Origin: Turritopsis dohrnii
Taxonomy: Eukaryota; Cnidaria; Hydrozoa; Anthoathecata; Oceaniidae
NCBI GenBank assembly: GCA_027922465.2
Contig: BQMF02000015.1
Coordinates: forward strand, 496,001-560,000
Length of the DNA stretch: 64,000 bases
Reading direction: 5' to 3'
The translations under genes and the position numbers were made by a program. This document shows positions 1 to 12,247 of the stretch, in pieces. The stretch's first letter is position 1, and every line of letters starts with the position of its first letter. The notes beneath the pieces were generated by a model. That model saw only the letters and a program-made list of their open reading frames with translations, was not told where the DNA came from and did not search any database.

Positions 1-1235
1 TGTCTGTCATCGCTAATTCACCAAAGAAACAAAAAGTAAAATCATGAAATTTTCATTTGTTTTGTTCTTAGGTTTGTCTTAGTGTGAATAATTGAATATG
101 ACTTATGATTTTATGGGCGGGTATTACGCTAAACCCATTAGGAAATGATACGTTCTTTAAAATTATATTTCTTGATGTTGTTTATGGACAATCCTCAAAC
201 AGTCTCTTCATGACATCTCCTCTTCATGGCAAAAAATTGTTGAAGATCTCACAGCCACTGTCTGGTAAGCCACTTCTTATTTCCATATGTTGAAAGTTAA
301 CAAAATGCAGCACTTCATACAACTACGAGATGAGGAGGCATATAGAAATTGGATTTGGTAACTCGACCTATGTTGACCCTAAACCTAGCAAAAAGTCCTG
401 GATGCAAGGTTGTGTTTTTACACATCTGTTTTTATATAAGAAACCAAGAAAAAGGTGTAGTTGTGTAAATATGCTACATTTGTAACATTTTTTTTAAAAC
501 CTTTATAACTCTTAAGAGTATGTTCATCTAACAATTCCAGACTATCAAACTAATGGGTGAAAACTTATCATGGAGTTTGAAGGAACGAGGCAAATGTTGG
601 TTTTAAACTCAATAAACCAAACGAATTTGATAAGGTTTACACCGTGAAGAGTTTTGATAGATAAACTATGTATTAGTTTGGTTTCTTACAAACGATTGTC
701 CGGTTATTCAAGGAATGTCGTTCGATAAGGGTAAAAAAATAAACAGGGAATTTCCTTCATATTGACGGGGGGTTTCCCTATTAATGAAAATCACTAATGG
801 AAAGCTTAGCAAATATTTATGAATAATATTATAAAACCTAAAAAAATACAGCTTTTCATTCATATTTTATTAGGAATATTATGAAATAATTTCGGATGTG
901 TCCCAGTGGGCAAATTTATTAAAAAACCACTGCAAAGGAGTGCGCTTCTATAGAAATTATACACTATTTCCATGAGAATGCTCTTCTTCGCATAGACTTT
1001 ATAGGATCGCTTCAGCCTGGTGGATGATGTAAACAAAGAAATTCCATCCTTTCTTTCTTTGTTTATCATCTTTTTTTTTCCTTCATCTTTTTTAATGTTC
1101 CTTTTAAAAGGATCGTGTAATTCACCCTTTACATACCATAGCGAGCGAAATCATGAGATTTGTTCAAACGAGACAGAGAGAGAATTTAAACTATGGGCGA
1201 ATACTAAAGATTTGACTGTTGTAAATTTTAATGGA
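1..1235. other. No supported gene; flank of the 1.4 kb retroposon
   Basis: Short open frames occur at 105-293 (+) and 860-1069 (-), but neither shows a recognisable domain or convincing splice context. The minus-strand gene with an exon at 1430-1793 may have further exons here, since it is transcribed toward this region, but I could not identify one. Confidence 0.4.
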
Positions 1236-1247
1236 ATTCAATAAGGA

Positions 1248-1374
1248 TATTCAATAATTCAATAATTCAATATTTACTTATTATATAACTTATTTTTTTT
1301 GATTTTGTTACAAATTTAGTTTTTTGTAAGTTTGGTGTAGGCCTCCGTGCTTATGTTTCGAAATAAATAATTGC

Positions 1375-1410
<36 letters not shown>
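1248..1410 (+). mobile_element. Short 5'-truncated retroposon with poly(A) tail and target-site duplication
   Basis: A 163-bp insertion ends in about 30 adenines (1381-1410). It is flanked by perfect 12-bp direct repeats ATTCAATAAGGA at 1236-1247 and 1411-1422. The body is AT-rich with a 3' segment resembling a LINE/SINE tail (an AATAAATAAT stretch just before the tail). A target duplication plus poly(A) is the signature of LINE-mediated insertion. It sits just past the 5' splice site of the minus-strand exon at 1430-1793, so in that gene's intron. The source family is unknown; it could be a truncated LINE or a SINE. Confidence 0.85.
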
Positions 1411-1413
<3 letters not shown>

Positions 1414-1429
1414 CAATAAGGAAACTTAC

Positions 1430-1793
1430 GTATCTCCATCTTGATCAGTTTTTAAGCGTTTGTATTCGTTCTGGTGGTATCCTTTATTTTCCTCCAACAC
1501 AGCACACTCGTTTTCCTCCTTAGACTGCAGTTGCTCACATACGTTATCGTCACAAAAATCTTTCTTCAACTCTTCCAATATTCGTGCTATACTTTCAGAC
1601 TGACTTTCAGAATCATTGATAATATTCCAAAATGATTGGTTATCATTCCCGTCACTTTCTCCGGTATCGCACCGTCGTCGTTTACTGTCAGTTGCACATG
1701 TCGTACGGCCAAGCATCTCTCTTCTTTAAGGTTATCAGGATCAGTTTTAATCGATGGAGAATCATGCAGTAGCCAATCAAATTCATTACCAAG
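1430..1793 (-). CDS. Internal exon of an unidentified acidic protein gene (partial, possible frameshift)
   Basis: On the minus strand an acceptor-like pyrimidine tract ending in TTGTAG precedes 1793, and a consensus donor GTAAGT follows the exon at 1429. The first part reads in one frame as a peptide including FDWLLHDSPS. The longer second part (1716-1430) reads in another frame as an acidic, Ser/Glu-rich peptide including KRRRCDTGES and SFWNIINDSE. Both frames look coding, so a one-base indel near 1720 is likely, in the gene or in the assembly. I do not recognise the family. A basic KRRR patch hints at a nuclear protein, but this is weak. No other exon could be placed. Confidence 0.5.
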
Positions 1794-4209
1794 CTACAAT
1801 GAAAAAATAAACCTAGTCTCCAGGGTTTGTTTGTTCGCTACTTATCATCAGTCAAAATTTAACACAGAAAACATTATAGCAATATACTAAAGAGATAACT
1901 ACTGATTTATTGTAACCAACAGTTACAATGAACGACAGCACTTTTCCCTCACACACCACACTATACTATGGGCGCAACTTATGATGGAGATGATAAAGAT
2001 TGAAGCAAATAAATTATTCAATGATCAATGAAGGGAAAAATAGTTATACGGTTTTCCCCCTGTCATGTCAATCATAATGATCTATACTTTGTACCTTGAG
2101 TGGCGTTCAATAAGAGACATGTAATTATGCTTTGCAAACAGCCTCAAAATTCAAGCAACTTGTAGGACAGAGACGTCTAACCATAAATTACTTTGATAAG
2201 CAACCTTACACTGAAGAGTACATATTAACGAAGTATACTTTCGTTTTTCAATTATCGATTGCAACTGGTGAACCAGCTGCCCAAACGAAGAAAGAAGTTC
2301 GCTTGTCAGCGGTTGCTTATGCACTCATATTTTTTAAATAAAAACAGAAAACAGAAATAAATAAATGAATAAATAAATAAAAATGAGCTGTGTAACACAA
2401 GGCTATCACCTCAATCCCCTGTTTTTTTCAGACATTAGGAAACAATAAACTGCTAAAAAAAGCGTCCGAGGAGAAGATCTAGAAACGAAAACCCATAATT
2501 ATTTTTCAGTTTTAATTCTTTTAAAATTTTTAAATGGTAAGACATAACTGATCAAAATTTGAAAGAACATCTTATCAATGGGTATTTCCCTTAGATCTGG
2601 GAGAAAATAAAATGTTGTTTTTTTTTCAATTTCTCTTTCGTCTTTACAAGAGTAAGACATCAGAATCCTGCTTAACGTCATGATCGTATTTATTTATTTA
2701 TTAATTTATTTATTCATTCATCTTTATTTCGCAAAAATAGAAAACATGTCCTTTCGCAATCGTAATAAACGCACATGCTCTCAAAACCTCAGACAATAAT
2801 GATATGTGGTGAATGAAGATCATTACGTGGTTCTTGCTAGATACATTTCGTAATAGTCACCCATCTTGCACATGCCATGGAATTTCTCTTCGGGAGAGGG
2901 CAGAGGGCAAACCATTTAAGGCATGAAATTAAAATGGATTATAGTGCTCTAGGAACAACACTCTGGAATAATGTTTCCATTAGCAGGTCAAAAAGCTATT
3001 AAATATTTCGCAAATGGATAGCACATTAAATTTTATGAAATTATTAAAATTATCGCGCGCTATTAAAGTTCGTCACACGTGTTTCCATAATGATAACTCC
3101 ATAAAAACAACGAACGAAAACATCGGTTTAGAAGAACCTATAAAATTTCTTCACCTTAGCATTTTTTACATATCTCATCATATGGTAGAGTTTTGAGAGC
3201 AAGATATTTTCCAAACTTAAATCAAAACAATTTCCAGTTTTAAGTTTCAGATGACAAATCCAAACACGTACACACACACGTACTAAAATAAATGCTCTAA
3301 AAAGCATTCAATTTTTATATCAGAGAATATAGTGATACTCTTTTGAGTGTCAAAACAAATAACCATGTCAGTTAAACCACACCAGATAACTATAAAAGGA
3401 CACTAGTTCGCTATTTTACTAAATAGCGAGAAAAATATCTCAGACTTTTGCAAGTATTTTGAGTTTTATGTATTTACATACCTGGAAAACACAACGTTCT
3501 ACACAACCAATTTCTCCGTTTTTCTGTTTAACGATGACAAAAGCGACCGCAATATATTTATGTTGTTTTGGTTTTGTTGAATGGTTTTTTAGTGGTAAGG
3601 GAAATCACCGAAACATATAAAGCGTTATTGTTTTATTCAGACAAATATAAATAGTTGTTTCACAACAACCATGGAGGAGTACAATAGGATTTAAACTGAT
3701 GACATGGCGTAATTGGTAATTGGCAGTCCTCCTTAATCAATTATCTCCATAACATCAATTATCTCCATAATATCTCATACAACCACCATCATGCAACGAG
3801 ATATGATCATTAAAAGGTTTAGATACAAAGTCCACAGTAGTTAGTTATAATAGAAATTATATGAAATATTATGGAGATGATAGATGCATGAAATATTATG
3901 AAGATAATGAAAGAAGGAAAACTACAAAATTACTTCGTACGCGCTTGTATATCAGTGTGCATATAAAGCGTGTACATCAGTGGCGGATACAGCATATGTC
4001 AAGCTTGTCCGACATACTTGAATTTTAGTAAGTCGGACTTTGTATTTGTGTAGATGATGTATTTACAATTAAATTGCAAATAAATATATAAGTATAGCAA
4101 GTGTCTAGTTCCCACAGACATACACTAAAAAAACAAGCTTAATTCAAGTATTCTCTCATGGGAGAGAAAAATCCACAACACTTTGTGTACCTATACGATA
4201 TAACTGCCT
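1794..4209. other. Gene-poor AT-rich DNA with simple repeats
   Basis: No coding exon is supported. There are two AAAT-type tracts facing each other (2340-2385 and 2690-2730), a small perfect hairpin at 3412-3434, and a short tandem of ATCAATTATCTCCATAA near 3735-3775. The open frame at 2132-2341 (+) shows no domain and no splice signals that I trust. Confidence 0.4.
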
Positions 4210-4428
4210 CTAAGATGTCACAGAGCTTATCTCGTGATGAGGATGTTTCCGTCTTACCCCAAGGCATTCTGTGATCGTACCCACCCTGCTTGGAATACGC
4301 TCCGCAAGATGCTTGCTATGAACGATGAAATTCTCTTGGTTCATTCCTCCGTTAATAGAGAACTCAATGTATTCATATAGATTTGGACATGTTGTGTCAT
4401 GTATCATTGTATCATAAATAAGGAGCAT
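4210..4428 (-). CDS. Unidentified 72-codon open frame, possibly a mobile-element fragment
   Basis: A minus-strand open frame with balanced composition, including the peptides NQENFIVHSKHLAERIPSR and TITECLGVRRKHPHH, looks more like translated coding sequence than the surrounding AT-rich DNA. It has no recognisable domain. It lies immediately 5' of the truncated LINE and may belong to an older element interrupted by it. It could also be a chance frame. Confidence 0.25.
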   Translation of the reverse strand: MLLIYDTMIHDTTCPNLYEYIEFSINGGMNQENFIVHSKHLAERIPSRVGTITECLGVRRKHPHHEISSVTS

Positions 4429-4489
4429 TTTTCATTTTCTGTTGGAATAAGGAAGTCCGTATTTTGAGAGTAAAATAGTTATGAGTAAA

Positions 4490-6704
4490 TAGTAAATAGT
4501 TGTCATAACCAGGACTGTTTGTTTACCATCTGACCATAAACCAGTCATAGCAATTATAGATACCGATATACATAGATCACCCATAACAAAAAAGAAAAAG
4601 CCAATCAATCTTGAAAAACTGCAAACCAACATAAATATCGAAGCATATAAATTCAAAATCACCCAAGAATTTTCGATCCACAATCCAACAAACTCAAATC
4701 AAGAACTATGGGATGAAATAGGAAAAATAATGAAAGAATCAGCAACAGCAATCGTTGGATGGAAAGATAGAAACATCAATAAATCGGACAATGCAGAGAT
4801 CCCTATCTTATCAAAAATGCAAAGAAATATCCAGCTCCAAATGCAGACAACATCAGATGCAGATAAAAGACACATTCTCAAACAAAACAGAAACAGAATA
4901 ATGACAATCATACATAACATCAAACGATCAGAAGAAAACAAAAAGATAAAAAGAACCATGCAACACCTCGTGAACCATCAAAATAACAACATAAAGATGT
5001 ATAAGGCAGTAAATAATATCAACCGAATGAAACCGAGAAAAACACTACTGATACAAACTGACGAAGGGCTGACAACAAGTGAAATAGAACAAACAAAAAC
5101 CATCGCAGCATACTTCGAATCACAATTCTGGAAAGATGCCGATCCAATGCCAAACATAGATCCCAAAGGCATGGTATTTCCCTTCACGGCCGACGAAATC
5201 ATAGCTGCCACAAAAAAGCTGAAACAAGGTAAATCACCAGGCTGCGATGATATCCCAATCGAGTTGATCAAACACGCACCAAAGTTTATCCACCAAAAAA
5301 TTGCAGACATCTACAACAACCTTGCCGATCACGGAGACTGCCCAAAAGAGATTAACCATGGAGTGATTGTTCCACTGCAAAAACCGGGGAAGAAACGAGG
5401 TCCACCATCCAACCTCCGACCGATAACCCTGCTGTCATCGCTAAGAAAGATCCTTGCTGCATGTATGATGCAAAGAATTGGCAACAGAATCGATCAACAG
5501 ATCCCCATCCAACAGGCGGCATATCGCAAAAATAGGTCAACTACAGAGCATGTCTTTGCAATAAAATTAATAATTGAACGCACAATAACATCAAAAGATG
5601 AGACAGTTTTCTTAACACTCCTAGACATGAGCAAAGCGTTTGACACTATACTGAGAAAACAACTTATAGAAGACCTACAAAATACAATCAACGAAGATGA
5701 ACTCTACATAATGAAAAAATTACTGGAAGTAACTCTAACAGTAAAGTGTGGAGAAACGACCAGTAAAACTTTCATGACTGATACAGGAGCCCCACAAGGA
5801 GACTGCGCCAGTGCAAACATATTTACATTCTACCTAGCGAAATCGTTACTCAGAGATGACAACACGCTACATGACCATCATTATTTTCAACGAAACATCA
5901 AATCAAGTGAAATACCAGATGAACTGACTGAGCACAACTACTCGCAAATAACCCCCAAAAGACACATCGACCTAGATATGCAGTATGCTGACGACATCAG
6001 CAAAATTACAAGTGACTACAGCAAACTCCAAAGGTACAAGAAAGAAATAAAAGAACAACTGAAAAAGAGAGGACTGCAGATAAACGACACCAAAACAGAA
6101 GAATACAGAATAAACAGGAGTTCAAACGAGTGGAAAAAATGTAAATTCCTGGGTACAATGTTAGACACTCAACAAGACATAAAACGGAGGAAAATCTTAG
6201 CGATAAATGCTGCAAAAAATCTGAACCAGTTCTTTAACAACAAAGCCTTGACAACAAAAACAAAAATGAACATCCTACAAACATACATACAGCCAATCTT
6301 CCTTTATAACAGCGAGACCTGGACACTATCGAAATCCATGGAAGAACAACTCGACACATTCCAAAGAACACTTATAAGAACATTTGTCCTACATACAATA
6401 TATCCGAACAAAATCAGCAACCAAAGACTTCGAGAAAGAAAAAAAATGATAGACTGGAGTAAAGTGGTGCAGAGAAGGAGATTCAATTGGTTCGAAAAAC
6501 TAATCAAGCAAAATGAATCCACACCTATGTATGAGGCGCTCCGATACGCCACATCAAAATACCGGAAACCACCAGGCAAACCAAAAAACCACGTGGATCT
6601 CCCGCATGAAGAATGATTTAAAATCTTTGGGGTGGACTTGGGAAGAAGCAGCTCACATCGTAAAAACAAACAAGAAAATGTGGGATAACAAAATTAAAAA
6701 CTTT

Positions 6705-6750
<46 letters not shown>

Positions 6751-6830
6751 ATATTATTACGATATCTTCATATCTCGGTGATGTAAATGGTAACTTTACG
6801 AAATAAACCGAATCAATCAATCAAAATCAC
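4490..6830 (+). mobile_element. Non-LTR retrotransposon (LINE), 5'-truncated
   Basis: The element begins inside the endonuclease domain: just upstream of the main frame the reading reaches SDHKPVIA (from 4529), the conserved end of the apurinic-like endonuclease, and a stop closes the frame near 4490. Reverse transcriptase follows, then a 40-base A tract (6709-6748). A further short 3' segment ends in AATCAATCAATCAAAA near 6815-6830. The internal poly(A) followed by more sequence with a tetranucleotide tail suggests that the true 3' end is near 6830. I saw no clear target duplication. The clade (RTE/CR1/I-like) is not decided. Confidence 0.85.
4730..6710 (+). pseudogene. LINE reverse transcriptase ORF (endonuclease tail, RT, C-terminal region), frameshifted near the 3' end
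   Basis: The main frame gives 628 residues (4730-6616), and the same frame is open back to about 4490. RT landmarks are present in order: GKSPGCDDIP (near residue 167), RPITLLSSLRKIL, LLDMSKAFD (catalytic Asp), TGAPQGDCASANIF, the active-site box QYADDIS (about 418-424), then LGTMLD and IFLYNSETWTLS. The usual C-terminal motif of this class (RPKTTW then LGWTWEEAA) is found only in the next frame, at about 6580-6705. A single-base indel near 6580-6590 therefore breaks the protein before its natural end. RT makes cDNA at a nicked target. This copy is truncated and probably immobile. Confidence 0.9.
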
Positions 6831-7234
6831 ATCAAAAATGACAAAATATCCTGGGTTTGGGGAAAAGTATTTCAACTGCAGTTTAAAATTTACTGAAGAA
6901 CTATTACACGGTTTTAGAATCAAAATCCATAGTTGCAATCTTTAAATAGCCAGATTGTTATTCCCCAAACTTCTTGAGTTACAACAGCAATGACATTGGT
7001 AGAGAACAATTTTGGTAACGTACTCCTCTTTGCTTTGCTCCAGTCTTTCCAAACAATGGCATGGTAAAGTGGATCATCACGTCATTTGTCTATAAATGAA
7101 TAAAATGAATTACTTTTGAAAATCCTTCCAGGTGATGTTTGCTCGTAAACCATGTCCATGGTAACCATGGTAAAGTTGATATAGGAAGAACATGTTTGTC
7201 GCATCATCTAGATGAAGATTGAAAAAAGAATGAA
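6831..7234. other. No gene seen between the LINE and the TRIM pseudogene
   Basis: The right part (about 7080-7234) may be intron or further sequence of the inverted TRIM copy, which reads on the minus strand. No coding exon is visible. Confidence 0.4.
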
Positions 7235-8781
7235 CCAGCTACCGTTCACTTTTTCCCAATCCACAACTTCTTCACTTTCATTTCCTAATTGTGGATTCAC
7301 TTTACAGTCATCACTTGAACTTCTCTTTCCTTCACAACAGCATTTAATTTTCCCAGCTAGTTTCCAGGTGTTCGCCCATGAAGGACAAATTTTAGGGACA
7401 GATCATTTGAAATCGCTTGCAATCTATCTTTAAGTGAACTTGCTTCTGATATGATCAGAAGATTGAGAATTTCTGCTCGATCTTCAAATAATTCCCTTAC
7501 CTCATCACACGAATTGGTCATTTGATTTCTTTGTGCCAGAAATTCAATCCACTGCTTGTCAAACTCTTTAAAATATATTTCTTTCTTTTTCGTCGAGTCG
7601 AGCCAAATGTTTGCTTAGGTTGATGTACTTTCGCCGAAGTAGTTCTTGGGAAAGATCTTCTCTGCATTTCTGCATTTTCTTCAAAACAGAACACTCAGAC
7701 TGTTTTATTCTTTCTGCTAAGTTCTTCGCTGCTTCAAACTCAGTGTCAATCTCAACCTTTCACTTTCGTAAATGAGAATCCAGCTCATTTGATTCATGAT
7801 CTTTATGCGTTCTGTTCTTGCAGTATACACAGAGAAAAGTTTTGCATTCCTTGCATATGAACTTTGCAAACAAGTGGTGATCTTCACAGATGGGATGAAA
7901 ACATTTTCTGATAACATCGTATGAAACTCTGATATGATTACTTCTTTCACATTCATGTTGTTCCAAGCATAACTCACATAATAACAGTAAGGATAGCTCC
8001 TTGACATTTGGTTTTCTCTCTAAAGATAAAGTTCATCTGGTTATGGATTTTGTGTTCAAAAAGGATCTTAAAGATCTGCAAGTGAGACTTCAGGAACGAT
8101 AGAAAGATAGTGGAAACTTTATTTTCTCAAAAACTGATTTGTGGAAAGATATATCAATATTGGTTTAAATTGAAACGTTTTTGGACTGCGTATAAAGGCT
8201 ATAAGTGCAAGTACGTTTATCATAAAGGTTCAACTGTAGTTGTATACATATACTGTAGCCAGTGGATTTTATTGCATTGATGAAGTGTCTGTGAAAAGTT
8301 TCTCAACAATTTATGTGATAGACGCAAACAAGCTAAAAATATGGTATATTCACAAAAGTGTCATATGACAATAGTGTCCACAAAATGTTGAATCTGGATC
8401 TTTCATTTTGTGAAGAGACGAAAATGAATTTTGTATTTATTGTAGGTGTATTTATCTATTAAGAAAAAATAACTTCCACCATTACTTTCTTCTGAACAAA
8501 TAAGTACAGGAAAGAATCCCATTTGTTGATGAATCTGAGAGTCGGGTGTTCAGCTCATCATACTGTGAATTTACAAACCTTCCACAAAACAATACATCTG
8601 CAATACATTGTCGATAGTTTGGTCCTTTTTAATCTCAGTGACTTCTTCACATTGATTTGGGCAATTTAAAATGGCGCTTCCATCATCATCAAATTGAAGA
8701 AGATCCAGCTTTTTACAGAACGAATGCTCTGAAATCGATTAAATCTCCCATGCAAATCTCACATTCAAACTCTTCATCCAT
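7235..8781 (-). pseudogene. Decayed inverted copy of the TRIM-like gene at 58076 (RING exon and B-box/coiled-coil exon)
   Basis: Reading the minus strand, 8781-8546 matches the first exon of the gene at 58076 (it begins MDEEFECEICM). A deletion removes the middle of the RING, so its CGHSFCKKC cysteine/histidine core is lost. About 0.5 kb later, 8018-7235 matches the second exon. It keeps a clear B-box (CFHPICEDHHLFAKFICK then CKECKTFLCVYCKNRTHK), followed by coiled coil. It has lost about 40 bases of the first B-box and carries frameshifts and stops. The match ends at the donor-equivalent site after VDWEKVN. Exon order and the intron position are retained, so this is a DNA-level duplicate and not a retrocopy. 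Confidence 0.85.
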
Positions 8782-9604
8782 GATTTGATTTATTCTAACA
8801 AATGCTACACTTTCTCTTCCTCTAAACTTTCAATGTAAATTTGTGATGTTTAAGAATAAGCTACCATCATATGGAGGTATAAAACAGATGGAGAAATCTT
8901 CCATTGTACTATCCATGATGTGCCGCATTGTTTAAGTCCGAAGTGTGCAGTTATACATAATAGCTGAACTTCCATACGTTTTACAGTGTGTCTTCGAAAA
9001 AATCAAACTTTAAAAGTGAATGACTTTTTTATTGGTGTTGTAATAAATTTGATTTTTATATCACTCGATAGAGGATTTTGTAAACTTTTCAAAAATTACA
9101 GTTTCGAAATGTGGAGAAAAAATCAGGGAAGAAGAAAGCGATTGTCAACGATTTGCATTACTAACTTTCAGGCGAATGAAAAGAAATGATCTATTCAAAC
9201 AATGACAGTAACTTGGGAAATAATTTTCAAGTAAAAATACAAATTCATAATGTTGGAAACGGAAATTTTAAAGCTCCTTTTTTAAATGAATATACCGAAT
9301 TTCAAAATAATTTTTACATTGATGGAAAGCCATTTTCAAGTTCTTTCGGCTAGTATATTTTTGTGAAAAATGAAAAAGTGTTTTTTGTAAAAATAAGGAA
9401 AATGTCCTGGACAAATGTAATAAGATTTTTAATGATCGATTAAGATGAATGAAAAGAAACAATTTCTTTGAAACAGTGACAGCAATTTGGAAAACAATAA
9501 ACAAATTTAGGCTGTGTGTTCACGAAAAACGTTCAACTTTTATGTTTTTAAATATCAATTTGGTGGTCTCAGCGCAAGCATAAAATTACAGTGTAAGCTC
9601 TGTA
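8782..9604. other. No gene seen; AT-rich spacer
   Basis: Short frames at 8986-9189 (+) and 9268-9504 (-) have no domains and low-complexity composition. Two stretches in 9180-9500 (GAATGAAAAGAAA... with AACAGTGACAG) are loosely similar to each other, suggesting an old local duplication. Confidence 0.35.
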
Positions 9605-10008
9605 AAGGCGGATTTACACAGAGCGAATGTTTTGCGCAAAGCTTTTAGCGGCAAAAAAATCGCCTCATCTCGATTTACACAAATAAAACTTTGGTGCTCG
9701 AATTAATGTTTTCATGGCTAGTTGTAAACAAACAAGATGAATAAATTTAAGAAGTTGTTACTTATAAAATTACTGAATTATTACTGAATTAATTATTACT
9801 GAATCAGAATTTTTTGTGTACCTTGATTGGTTGTCTATCACAAGCGAATTTTTGACAAGCGAAAAAGTTGAATTCAATCGTACTCTGCGTAGACGGCTAA
9901 AAATTCGATGAAGCGAAATTTTATTGCACAATCGAATTTTTCAAAACAATGGTCCACGAGCGAAAAATTAGGTTCGCGCGAAAAATTCAATGTGTGTAAA
10001 TCCGCCTT
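9605..10008. mobile_element. MITE with AAGGCGGATTTACACA terminal inverted repeats
   Basis: The left end AAGGCGGATTTACACA (9605) is mirrored by TGTGTAAATCCGCCTT ending at 10008. The subterminal parts, rich in TTTTCGC/GCGAAAAA motifs, are also roughly inverted. The element is about 404 bp with no coding capacity. No clear target duplication was found, so the superfamily is open. Confidence 0.75.
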
Positions 10009-10814
10009 AAAGCGGACTGAAAGAAGCGTCCGCTTTATGGAGATGTCCGCCTTAGAGATTCCATATGGAAATAAATATTTATCAAAAATAAATCGAGAAT
10101 GGGTCTCTAAAGGTTTATAAAGGTCTAAAGGTACGTAAAGTTAACAGGTTTCACAGGGCAAAGAATGGACACGTTTATGCAATGAAAAATGTTTTTATTC
10201 TAAAGATAAAAAGTCAAATGTTACTACCACAATTGAAACCAAAAAGTAAAAGTCAATAACATCGATAATCCAGTTGATTGATCACCTGAAACATGATGTT
10301 ATTGGCGTTTGCTTTTTGTTTTGAAGCTGTATAACTTTCAAGCGTTTTCTAGCGCTTGCTAACTGTACTGTGATTGGAAACCGTGTGAATCATGGTGCTG
10401 ACTGCGAACTCGAGATTCCTGTGAATTTCAAATTTCTTGGACCTGTCAAAGCCATTCAGTGGGCATAAATGCTGTGAAAAAAGTTATTCAAGCTCTTGAG
10501 AGTTAAGAAAGCCTTTTTTACAAAAATATCACAGGTCATACCAGGTACAATATATTATTGCTGTGAGTTCAGTTGGTAATACAGCCTCACAATACTTGAT
10601 TACCCATTCCAGGGCTAGTTTTCTCTTTCTTCTTGTTTTTGTGATGTGTTTAGCATGTTTTGCATTTCTTCTTTCATAACATTCCAAAGTACATTCGAAT
10701 TACTTTTGAACACTCGAGTTACTATTGAACGTTAGTTTTGAACGTCAGAATGGGTGAAAAACAGAAAAAAAATTATTGTTTGTTCGTATAATAAAAACAC
10801 AAAAAACACATCTC
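10009..10814. other. No gene seen
   Basis: No exon or transposon end is recognised in this stretch. Confidence 0.35.
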
Positions 10815-10920
10815 GGTATACCTTAGGCCAACTTTTTTGCGTCGCCTTATTTTAGCGATTTTTAGCGAAAGAGCATAATTTCGCTAAAATTAAAGTTGCG
10901 GAATATTTAAATTTCGAAAG
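10815..10920. repeat. Solo end of the MITE family also found at 41979-42523
   Basis: About 100 bp starting ATACCTTAGGCCAACTTTT and running through CGCCTTATTTTAGCG and AAAGTTGCGGAA closely matches the reverse complement of 42420-42523. Only one end is present here, so this is a truncated or decayed copy. Confidence 0.7.
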
Positions 10921-11129
10921 TTTAAGAGGTATTAGAAATTAGAAAAGAACGGAATGAACCTGCTTATGGTTTGAATGAGGACATCGGAGAATATGTCCGA
11001 AAGATGTTATTGTATTGACATCGTGCAACGACACTTTGCAGCGGAATGATGGAGAGTTCGCAATAACTTCTCGAAAATTTCAAATATTTTTTATAACAAA
11101 AGACAAGAAGCCGCTTGGCTTGAAGACTT

Positions 11130-11950
11130 CAGGACGTAACACAACGATACAGATCTGGTTTCAAAATTACAAACTTGCCGAATTGCCAAATTACGGTCAA
11201 ATCTAACAAAATGACTGGCAAATTCAAAATCAACATCTTCCATTTGGTCTTTTGTACAGATGTTTATGACTATTAAAGAACTTTCGAAATTTGGTACAAA
11301 TTTGGCCCAAATTGTTCATTTTTGGTCAAATCAGACAAAATGACTGTCAAATTTGAAATCAGCACAATTCAATTGTGCTCTGTGCAACAGTTCATGAAAA
11401 TCGAAAAACTTTTGAAATTTCGCCCGAATTGTCCAATTTTAAGTCAAATCTGACCAAAATCATTGTCGAATTCGAAATCAACATCTTTCAATTCAAATGT
11501 GATCCGTGCAAATTTTTATGAAAATTGAAGAATTTTCGAATTTTGGTCCAAATTTGGCCTAAATTGCCCAATTTTAGTCAAACCTGCTAATATCATTGTC
11601 AAATTCGAAATCAGCACCTTTCAATTGTGATGATTCGTACAAAATTTCATGAAAATTGAAGAATTTTCGAAATTTGGTCCAAATTTGGCCTAAATTGTCC
11701 AATTTTAGTAAATCCTGCCAAAATCATTGTCAAATTCGAAATCAGCACTTTCAATTATGACCCGTGCAAAATTTCATGAAAATTGAAGAATTTTCGAAAT
11801 TTGGTCCAAATTTAGCCTAAATTGCCCAATTTTAGTCAAGCCTGGCAAAATCATTATCAAATTCGAAACCAGCACATTTCAGTTGTGCTCTGTGCAAAAT
11901 CTCATGAAAATTGGCCAACTGGAAGTCCGAATTTGACCAAATTTGCGAAT
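11130..11950. repeat. Diverged tandem array, period about 125-131 bp
   Basis: A unit containing AATTTGGTCCAAATTTGG, CCAATTTTAGTCAAA, AAATTCGAAATCAGCAC and TTTCATGAAAATTGAAGAA recurs about six times. Successive GAAGAATTTTCG landmarks at 11527, 11658 and 11785 give spacings of 131 and 127. Copies differ by many substitutions, so the array is old. A related fragment lies at 61240-61385. Confidence 0.8.
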
Positions 11951-12247
11951 TCGGCAACGATGTCATGTAAACGCTGCACAAAAACATTCATAACTACTTG
12001 GAGTAGTAGTAGGAGGAGGAGGAGAAACCACGGGTATTTTAAATACTTTACTCCACCACGGGTGTCCTAAAGTCAAAAAATGCAAATGCCATAAATTGAT
12101 GCTTATTATTTGATTATTATACCATCGTATTGGAGATGGAATTTAAAATTTTGTTTCGGCAATTAATTACAAGTTGAGATTGTGTCAAGTAGATGAAGCT
12201 TCCTTTTGAAAAAATACCGTATGAAGATAATGTGACAATTCCCATAA

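Noticed and set aside
4432..6669. Minus-strand, Leu/Phe-rich frames resembling membrane proteins
   Set aside because: They are antisense shadows of the A-rich LINE coding strand; hydrophobicity comes from complementing Lys/Asn codons.
11130..11950. Possible CRISPR-like array
   Set aside because: The units are about 128 bp, diverged and contiguous, with no short repeat/spacer pattern; the genome is animal.
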